Below, piece after piece: positions 8,127-12,151 of a stretch of 12,151 nt of DNA. The number at the start of each line of letters is the position of its first letter. Position 1 is the stretch's first letter. Origin of the DNA: JBMNNS01 sp050942625 (GTDB lineage: Bacteria > Bacillota > Dethiobacteria > DTU022 > UBA8154). Where the stretch lies: contig JBMNNS010000050.1 of the NCBI GenBank assembly GCA_050942625.1, positions 1 to 12,151 on the forward strand. Direction: 5' to 3'. The notes beneath the pieces are model-generated. The model was not told where the DNA came from. It did no database searches and saw nothing but the letters and a program-made list of their open reading frames with translations. The translations under genes and the position numbers were made by a program.

Positions 8127-8525
8127 ATGGTTAATAAAAAAAAGCCGCCTTCCATTGACAAATGGCTTAGTGAGGCCAAAGCAGATCCGGCTGCCTCAAA
8201 GGTGGGAATGTTTTTAGTTCATAACGGCGTTGTCCGGCAAACGCCTAAAGGGTTAGTCCGCCAGGGAGTTGATGACGGCTCTTTGGTGAAGGGGATGGAA
8301 TTTTCCTATGATGCAGAAAAAGTGGAAAAGGTGGTTGCAGAAACCCGCCTAATGGAGGGCATTTTTTACGTTAGGGTATGGCTTAATGAAGGTCGTCTGG
8401 AAGTCGGGGATGAGATCATGTATGTTCTTGTCGGTGGCGATATCAGGCCCCATGTTCTAGATGCCCTCCAGTTCCTGGTCGAAAAAATCAAAACAGAATG
8501 TGTCACGGAAATAGAATTAAAATAG
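8127..8525 (+). CDS. MoaE-like protein with altered active site
   Basis: A 132-aa cytoplasmic protein that aligns by eye with the large (catalytic) subunit of molybdopterin synthase. VGMFLVHNGVVRQ matches the conserved G-x-VR segment, with R37 equivalent to E. coli R39. KGMEFSYD matches the HYPGM region, and LNEGRLEVGDEIMYVLVGG matches HRIGELWPGDEIVFVGVTS. K122 aligns with the catalytic lysine K119. The usual W-K-K/R-E motif carrying the second catalytic lysine (K126) is replaced by CVTEIELK, and the conserved HR pairs are also missing. It may therefore not make molybdopterin, or may be a specialised paralogue. The start at 8127 is supported by AGGGGGG about 10 nt upstream; the ATG at 8122 is out of frame. 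Co-transcription with the flavoprotein gene is likely. Confidence 0.75.
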   Translation: MVNKKKPPSIDKWLSEAKADPAASKVGMFLVHNGVVRQTPKGLVRQGVDDGSLVKGMEFSYDAEKVEKVVAETRLMEGIFYVRVWLNEGRLEVGDEIMYVLVGGDIRPHVLDALQFLVEKIKTECVTEIELK

Positions 8526-8539
8526 AAAATGACTGCGGG

Positions 8540-8599
8540 GGTGACGGTGGTGACAGGGGACGGTTCTATTGTCACCTAAAAGGTGACAATAGAACCGTC
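8540..8599. repeat. Family D hairpin repeat (left part)
   Basis: A perfect inverted repeat with 19-bp arms, GACGGTTCTATTGTCACCT (8559-8577) and its complement at 8581-8599, separated by only AAA. The 38 bp at 8540-8577 recur exactly, inverted, at 10577-10614. It lies 15 nt beyond the MoaE-like stop and may end transcription as a hairpin, although no T-run follows directly. Words of the type ACCGTCCCCTGTCACC are, as I recall, common repeats in Peptococcaceae-like genomes. A link to REP-associated transposases is only a guess. Confidence 0.85.
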
Positions 8600-8750
8600 G
8601 AGACCACTGAAAAAGCCAGTTTTATAAAAAACTGCCGCTATTGTCATCCTGAGCGATAGCGAAGGATCTTAATTTTAAGCTGCTCAATAGATTCTTCATT
8701 CACTTCGTTCATTCAGAATGACACAATTGGGGCTTTTTCAGTGGTCTCGA
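8599..8750. repeat. Palindromic MITE-like element, copy B (intact)
   Basis: About 151 bp with perfect 19-bp inverted ends, CGAGACCACTGAAAAAGCC (8599-8617) and its complement at 8731-8749. It is in the opposite orientation to copy A and holds one copy of the unit that A has six times. The flanks suggest insertion into a family D repeat: GAACCGTC precedes it and GAACGTC follows it, which may be an imperfect target duplication. The GGCTTTTTC ends on both strands may help terminate the two converging genes. Confidence 0.88.
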
Positions 8751-8775
8751 ACGTCCCTTGTCCCTTTTTGTCACT
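8750..8775. repeat. Family D repeat, right-hand remnant
   Basis: The sequence after element B, ACGTCCCTTGTCCC followed by TTTTTGTCAC, resembles the CCGTCCCCTGTCACC words of family D. It looks like the other side of the repeat that copy B entered. The remnant overlaps the TGA stop of the SprT-like gene (8771-8773), so that gene's last codons may have been set by the repeat insertion. Confidence 0.45.
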
Positions 8776-9526
8776 TTTTTACTAGCAGGCTTAAGGGGAT
8801 ATACCACTTGTTATATCTTTTCCCTTTGTCATCCCGGTAGCTGCCGTTTTTCTCCGGCACCATCACAGTGGCGCGTACGTTGATGTTGGAGATAATACCG
8901 GTGTGCTTTTTCCCTTCATGGGTAAAATGCACTTGATCCCCTATTCTGAGATCGTACCGGCTTGCAGCAACCTCCCTTTTTGTAGGTAGCTGGTGGTAGC
9001 TTTCAGTATGTCCGAAGATATTATGGGCTATCGTTTTAAAGCGTTCCTGACGGCAGTTTGACTTTTGAAAACAGTGTACTTCGATGAGGTGGCAAAGTTC
9101 GTGTTCAAATACCAGTTGTAGTGCGTGCAGGGAATCCTTTGTTTTAATGCCGTTGACCATCTTTTCCCTGTTTAAGTGGTTATATTGGAAAAAAAGATTA
9201 ACCCCTATTTTAAGTTCATAATATTCCCGGTTTTCATCCTGTGATTTTATGTTTTTCAGATACACCAATTTCCCGGCATTTGTTCTCATCCTGGTTGAGA
9301 GGGTAAAAATTATGCTGCCCTGGAATTTGCTGCTTTGAAAATAGCCCCCCAGGAAGATTTTATCGTACAATTGAAAAAGCAGTTCTAAGTCCGAATTTGC
9401 CAGACAATTAAGTTCTCCTCCAGTAACATTTTCGGAAGCACTGATAAGTCCCGTTCGGACCTGGTTTCTTTTTTTGTTAATTTCCTGGTGGGTGTATTTT
9501 ATCACCGGCAGTTGTATTTTTTCCAT
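8771..9526 (-). CDS. SprT-like zinc metalloprotease-domain protein
   Basis: A 251-aa protein with HELCH (residues 142-146) in a VFEHELCHLIEVH context, fitting the HExxH zinc site of SprT-like proteins. It is followed by RFKTIAHNIFGHTES, as in the H...F...(G)H region of the family. Upstream TLSTRMRTNAGKLVY resembles the strand segment that precedes the helix in SprT-like domains. After about residue 190 comes a small SH3/KOW-like tail, IGDQVHFTHEGKKHTGIISNIN, common on bacterial SprT-like proteins. Function is unknown; relatives include the eukaryotic DNA-protein crosslink protease Spartan, but that role should not be assumed here. No clear Shine-Dalgarno precedes the ATG. No in-frame ATG follows until residue 80, so the start at 9526 stands. 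The gene is monocistronic and convergent with the MoaE-like gene. Confidence 0.75.
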   Translation of the reverse strand: MEKIQLPVIKYTHQEINKKRNQVRTGLISASENVTGGELNCLANSDLELLFQLYDKIFLGGYFQSSKFQGSIIFTLSTRMRTNAGKLVYLKNIKSQDENREYYELKIGVNLFFQYNHLNREKMVNGIKTKDSLHALQLVFEHELCHLIEVHCFQKSNCRQERFKTIAHNIFGHTESYHQLPTKREVAASRYDLRIGDQVHFTHEGKKHTGIISNINVRATVMVPEKNGSYRDDKGKRYNKWYIPLSLLVKK

Positions 9527-9532
9527 AATAGA

Positions 9533-9567
9533 ATTATACCATTTTCCTGCAAAAACAGAAGCAGGAA
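9533..9567 (-). promoter_or_regulatory. Promoter at the SprT-like start, possibly giving leaderless mRNA
   Basis: On the minus strand a perfect TATAAT occupies 9538-9533, ending only 6 nt before the ATG (9526-9524). The usual 6-7 nt to the start point would put +1 at or next to the A of ATG. There is no good -35. Where it should be lies an inverted repeat, TTCCTGC-N10-GCAGGAA (plus strand 9544-9550 and 9561-9567), which could bind a regulator. There is no Shine-Dalgarno at normal distance. Confidence 0.45.
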
Positions 9568-9664
9568 TACAGAAATTTCCCTAATTATGCATCATGAAAC
9601 AAAAACAAAAAACTTCAGTTAAATATCACGGCAGGATTTTACATTATTTCTAAAGAAATTACAC

Positions 9665-9694
9665 TATACCTTGTTATACCTTGTTATACCTTAA
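9665..9694. repeat. Three 10-bp direct repeats (TATACCTTGT)
   Basis: TATACCTTGT occurs at 9665-9674 and 9675-9684, and as TATACCTTAA at 9685-9694. Spacing of one helical turn would put the sites on one face of the DNA, as for some regulators, but simple slippage is equally possible. It lies between the toxin-like relic and the SprT-like promoter. The rest of 9568-9729 holds nothing I recognise. Confidence 0.8.
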
Positions 9695-9729
9695 AATGTA
9701 GGTTCTTTACGGAAAGCGGTTGGGGAAAA

Positions 9730-9912
9730 TTATAGCAGCCAGGAGTAATCCTGCCGGCAATCTACAACTTCCATTATATAAACAGTGTTCCCTTGTAGCA
9801 GGTAAAGGGCCATATAGTATTTGCCAATAGCACCTTCCGGTACTTTTGAAAAGGAATTGCTTCGTGTTCCAACCAGGGGTTACATTCCGGCGTTGTGGCC
9901 AGGCAGGGGCCT
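9730..9912 (-). pseudogene. Decayed RelE/ParE-like toxin fragment
   Basis: On the minus strand, a frame ending at TAA 9732-9730 reads PLVGTRSNSFSKVPEGAIGK followed by YYMALYLLQGNTVYIMEVVD and CRQDYSWLL. The pattern (PLV..., a short strand, VYI...VxDxRQDYxxLL at the end) resembles the C-terminal half of RelE/ParE-family toxins of type II toxin-antitoxin systems. A TAA at 9882-9880 interrupts the frame just before PLV, and upstream of it only RPLPGHNAGM and AT-rich sequence can be read. About 49 residues survive of the roughly 95 usual in the family. No N-terminal half and no antitoxin gene are seen: the next sequence upstream is the promoter area of the plus-strand gene at 9995. Family assignment is by eye and tentative. 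Confidence 0.42.
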
Positions 9913-9994
9913 GTAAAGGTTTATCTTTTGGCAAGGGCTTTTTGTAGTAGATTGGTTATTATATTAAATAATAGTAAACATAGGAGGGGTTATT

Positions 9995-10540
9995 TTGCTT
10001 TGGGAAAATAAGGGACCTAAAAATACCGATACTACCGTTCAAGAAGCGGTAAAACGGGCAAAGGAGTTGGGGATCCGGTACCTTGTTGTAGCTTCCAACA
10101 GTGGGGAAACGGCGGAAAAATTTTTAGATCAGGGTCTTGAGGTAGTGTGTGTTACCCATCATACCGGTTTTGCTGCTCCTGGTAAAAACGAAATGGCGCC
10201 TGAAAAAAGAAAGCAGCTCCAGGAAAAAGGGGCGCAGGTTTTAACTACCACACACCTGCTGGCAGGGGTGGACAGGGCTTTGCGGATGCAATTCGGAGGG
10301 TTGTATCCTGCTGAGATTATTGCCAATGCATTGCGCATGCTCGGGCAGGGGGTAAAAGTCTGCGTCGAAATTGCAGTTATGGCCCTCGATGCCGGGCTTG
10401 TTTCCTATGGTGAAGAAATTATAGCAGTAGCCGGGAGCGGCAAGGGAGCCGACACTGCCTGTGTAATCGTCCCCGCCCATTCCAACGACTTTTTTAAAAC
10501 TGTTGTTAAAGAAATAGTTTGCATGCCACGCGAAAAATAA
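9995..10540 (+). CDS. Pyruvate-kinase C-terminal-domain-like protein
   Basis: A 181-aa cytoplasmic protein resembling the stand-alone alpha/beta domain related to the C-terminal domain of pyruvate kinase (PF02887-like; archaeal and clostridial homologues are uncharacterised). Visible features are an N-terminal NTDTTVQEAVKRAKELGIRY, a strand-turn LVVASNSGETAEKFLD reminiscent of the P-site loop in the kinase domain, VVCVTHHTGF, and a glycine-rich AVAGSGKGADTACVI near the C-terminus. There is no catalytic barrel, so it is not a pyruvate kinase. It may bind a phosphorylated ligand. The start is TTG at 9995, backed by a strong AGGAGGGG (9982-9989) with 5 nt spacing; no ATG sits nearby in frame. 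It is probably a single-gene unit. No confident promoter was found, though TATTAT at 9957-9962 could be a -10. Confidence 0.82.
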   Translation: MLWENKGPKNTDTTVQEAVKRAKELGIRYLVVASNSGETAEKFLDQGLEVVCVTHHTGFAAPGKNEMAPEKRKQLQEKGAQVLTTTHLLAGVDRALRMQFGGLYPAEIIANALRMLGQGVKVCVEIAVMALDAGLVSYGEEIIAVAGSGKGADTACVIVPAHSNDFFKTVVKEIVCMPREK

Positions 10541-10576
10541 AGAAAAACAGGACCGGTGACAGAGACCGGCTAACTA

Positions 10577-10655
10577 AGGTGACAATAGAACCGTCCCCTG
10601 TCACCACCGTCACCACGTCCCCTGTCACCGTCCCCTGTCACCGAACCGTCCCCAG
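10577..10655. repeat. Family D repeat array
   Basis: It opens with 38 bp (10577-10614) that are the exact reverse complement of 8540-8577. CGTCCCCTGTCACC then recurs at 10592-10605, 10616-10629 and 10629-10642, followed by GAACCGTCCCC. It therefore combines one end of the hairpin repeat with a short internal amplification. The preceding 36 nt after the stop at 10540 hold a weak CCGGT/ACCGG stem (10553-10557 and 10565-10569) without a T-run, not convincing as a terminator. Confidence 0.8.
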
Positions 10656-10663
10656 AACTATTT

Positions 10664-10776
10664 TTATTGTCATCCTGAGCGATAGCGAAGGATCTTGATA
10701 TTAAGTTGCTTAATAGAATCTTCATTCACTTCGTTAATTCAGAATGACACAATTTGGGGCTTTTTCAGTGGTCTCG
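10664..10776. repeat. Palindromic MITE-like element, copy C (left end missing)
   Basis: Same orientation as copy B: it shares ATTGTCATCCTGAGCGATAG from 10666, the internal arms, and the right inverted end GGCTTTTTCAGTGGTCTCG (10758-10776). The left terminal repeat and the next roughly 20 bp are absent, replaced by family D sequence. It abuts the msrB-derived pseudogene at 10776/10777. Without its left end the copy is probably dead as a mobile unit. Confidence 0.85.
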
Positions 10777-11042
10777 GACGGACGCTTCTCCTGGAGTCGG
10801 CCCCGGTGCTGCGGACCTCTGTGCGGATTAACCCATGGGTGTAATCATCTTTTTCCTTAATGTTTTCCGGGTGTAAAGGTTTTGTAAAGCTGGGCCAGCC
10901 GCATCCGGCATCATATTGCTCCAGGGTGCTAAAAAGGGGTTCCCCGGAAACTAACCTTTTTAATGCCGGGCATTTTTTCAAAGGGAGAAACCATGCACCA
11001 AAAACAACCTCCGGCAAAAGTAGCCATTTCATAGTTCTTCAT
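10777..11042 (-). pseudogene. Methionine sulfoxide reductase relic: MsrA N-terminus joined to an MsrB fragment
   Basis: From an ATG at 11042 with AGGAGG at 11056-11051, the minus strand reads MKNYEMATFAGGCFWCMVSP then FEKMPGIKKV. This is a canonical MsrA N-terminus including the catalytic-loop Cys in GGCFWC (Cys13). After codon 30 (10955-10953) one extra base at 10952 shifts the frame. In the new frame the sequence continues VSGEPLFSTLEQYDAGCGWP, SFTKP, then HGLIRTEVRSTGADS. This is unmistakably MsrB, up to about ADSHLGHVF, where it degenerates and meets repeat copy C. Ignoring the extra base, the join reads KKV-VSG-EPLF, exactly where MsrA (VVSGYTGG) and MsrB (VSGEPLF) share a word. The rest of MsrA, and the MsrB C-terminus with its catalytic Cys, are gone. 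It is not functional as a repair enzyme. Confidence 0.88.
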
Positions 11043-11159
11043 TTAACAAACCTCCTCAGCTGACAGAGCTGATAGTCTTTTCCCTGTCCCTTGTGCAGGA
11101 AATACTTATATGGGTTGCGAATATTTTATTTTACCTGTTTTACCTGCATAGAATACCTG

Positions 11160-11177
11160 TATAATAACGTTAACGTT
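11160..11177 (+). promoter_or_regulatory. -10 box and 12-bp palindromic operator candidate
   Basis: A perfect TATAAT at 11160-11165 is followed immediately by AACGTTAACGTT (11166-11177), a perfect palindrome centred near the expected start point. This is a typical place for a repressor to block initiation. Upstream, TTTTACCTG is repeated at 11129-11137 and 11138-11146, and ACCTG recurs at 11155-11159; the -35 is not clear. The central CG would suit a LacI/GalR-type protein, but that is inference. Confidence 0.45.
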
Positions 11178-11195
11178 TGGGAGTTGGTCAAGAAA

Positions 11196-12151
11196 ATGAA
11201 AATAGTTGTTTTAGGCGGAACGGGAGATATGGGCTCTGCCGCAGTGAGGGATCTGCTTGAATTTACCGCTGTGAAACAGGTTACCATTGCCGCCCGGGAT
11301 CCCGGCGCGGCTGAAAAACTTGCTTTTAAACTCAACGATCCACGTGTAGTGATACAAAAGGTGGAAGCTACTTCACATGCCGATCTGGTTAGGGTGATGC
11401 AAGATCATGATGTGGCTGCCGGGGCCTTAGGCCCCTTTTACCGTTTTGAAAGACCCCTGGTAGAAGCAGCCCTCGCTGCAGGGGTAGATTATGTGAGCAT
11501 CTGTGACGATCATGATGCTACGGAGGCAGTGCTGGAGCTCGATAGGGAGGCGGCTGAAAAGGGGCGCAGGATCCTTACCGGCCTGGGCTGGACCCCGGGC
11601 ATTACCAATATACTGGCCCGTAAGGGCTATGATGAGCTGGAAAATGTGGAATCAGTCCGGGTTTATTGGGCCGGCAGCGCCGGTGATTCTGAAGGCTTGG
11701 CTGTTATTTTACATACCCTGCATATTTTTAGCGGCAAGGTGATCTCCTTTCAAGATGGAGGGTTTGTTCAAATCCAGGCGGGTTCAGGAAAAGAAAGCAT
11801 TGATTTTCCGGCACCGCTGGGAAAGATCACTGTTTTTCACCTGGGGCACCCGGAACCGGTGACCCTGCCGCGTTACCTGCCGGGGGTAGGGGAAATTACC
11901 CTCAAAGGGGGCCTTGCTGAAAGTTACCTATCTACCCTGGCAAAAATGATGGTGACACTGGGACTGACCTCCACCGCCCAGCGAAAGCAAAGGCTGGGTA
12001 AACTTATGAAAAAGATGCTGCCGTTCTTCCCCACTGCCAAAGACCGCAATTTTTCCGGGGCAAGGGTAGACATCACCGGGATGCGTAACGGTAAAAAAAC
12101 CAGGGTTACCTATGCAACAGTAGATCGGATGAAAAGGTTGACCGGGGTTCC
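11196..12151 (+). CDS. Saccharopine dehydrogenase-family oxidoreductase (3' end outside window)
   Basis: NAD(P)-dependent oxidoreductase of the saccharopine dehydrogenase/carboxynorspermidine-related family; 318 codons are visible and the frame runs off the right edge. The dinucleotide fold begins MKIVVLGGTGDMGSAAVRDL, with GGTGDMG at 7-13. An ALGPFYRFERPLVEAALAAG segment and GVDYVSICDDHDAT follow, then LTGLGWTPGITNILA, all typical of the Rossmann domain and its link to the substrate domain. Family members run near 350-400 aa, so most of the protein is present. The substrate is unknown; a lysine or polyamine role should not be assumed. The ATG at 11196 is preferred over TTG at 11184 because GGGAG (11179-11183) would touch the TTG. 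The gene is divergent from the msr relic and has its own promoter. Confidence 0.88.
   Translation, partial: MKIVVLGGTGDMGSAAVRDLLEFTAVKQVTIAARDPGAAEKLAFKLNDPRVVIQKVEATSHADLVRVMQDHDVAAGALGPFYRFERPLVEAALAAGVDYVSICDDHDATEAVLELDREAAEKGRRILTGLGWTPGITNILARKGYDELENVESVRVYWAGSAGDSEGLAVILHTLHIFSGKVISFQDGGFVQIQAGSGKESIDFPAPLGKITVFHLGHPEPVTLPRYLPGVGEITLKGGLAESYLSTLAKMMVTLGLTSTAQRKQRLGKLMKKMLPFFPTAKDRNFSGARVDITGMRNGKKTRVTYATVDRMKRLTGV

Noticed and set aside
9707..9934. Minus-strand 75-aa ORF (MPKDKPLQAPAWPQRR...)
   Set aside because: It is out of frame with the toxin-like relic, has no recognisable features, and looks like a chance frame across decayed DNA.
10553..10569. Terminator after the PK_C-like gene (CCGGT/ACCGG)
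   Set aside because: The stem is only 5 bp and no T-run follows.
10739..11032. Single intact 97-aa ORF beginning MKWLLLPEVVFG
   Set aside because: Its first 25 residues are MsrA codons read in the wrong frame, and its last residues are the repeat element; the pseudogene reading explains it better.

Overview
The window looks like chromosomal DNA of an anaerobic, low-to-moderate GC Bacillota, most likely a member of class Clostridia near the Peptococcaceae. The reasons are strong AGGAGG-type ribosome binding sites, a TTG start, a lipoprotein-type binding protein, a CoA-disulfide-reductase-like flavoprotein, and two dispersed repeat families of a kind I recall from such genomes. The taxonomic call is an inference. 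No tRNA, rRNA, CRISPR array, phage gene or transposase gene was seen.

Layout. 1-2125 (+) is the 3' part of a DinG/YoaA-type Fe-S DNA helicase gene, followed closely by a membrane-anchored metallophosphoesterase (2158-2982, +). Converging on it, and overlapping its 3' end by 14 bp, is a compact three-gene ABC importer operon on the minus strand (2969-5983): binding lipoprotein, FecCD-type permease and ATPase, with TAATG and 8-bp overlaps. This is an iron-chelate/cobalamin-class uptake system whose substrate cannot be read from sequence. At 6034-6291 lies a palindromic repeat element with an internal block of six identical 21-bp units. A promoter near 6649-6678 serves a likely two-gene operon (6768-8525, +): a CoA-disulfide reductase/NADH oxidase-type flavoprotein and a divergent MoaE-like protein lacking one of the usual catalytic lysines.

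From 8526 on the region is more disturbed. A hairpin repeat (family D) interrupted by a second palindromic element (copy B) separates the MoaE-like gene from a convergent SprT-like zinc-metalloprotease gene (8771-9526, -). The SprT-like gene has a -10 box so close to its ATG that the message may be leaderless. Next come a 10-bp triple direct repeat, a decayed RelE/ParE-like toxin fragment (minus strand), and an intact gene for a pyruvate-kinase-C-terminal-domain-like protein (9995-10540, +). A second D array plus a truncated palindromic element (copy C) then runs into a pseudogene at 10777-11042 (-). That pseudogene is the N-terminus of methionine sulfoxide reductase A joined to an internal part of MsrB at their shared Val-Ser-Gly motif, with a one-base frameshift at the junction. 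Last is the 5' part of a saccharopine-dehydrogenase-family gene (11196 to the edge, +), with a perfect 12-bp palindrome at its promoter.

The genes do not form one pathway. The best-supported functional units are the ABC importer and the flavoprotein/MoaE-like pair. I did not find a convincing new multi-gene system. The most informative observations are the recombination-derived msrA/msrB relic, the decayed toxin, the nested repeat composites, the MoaE-like protein with an altered active site, and the possible leaderless SprT promoter.
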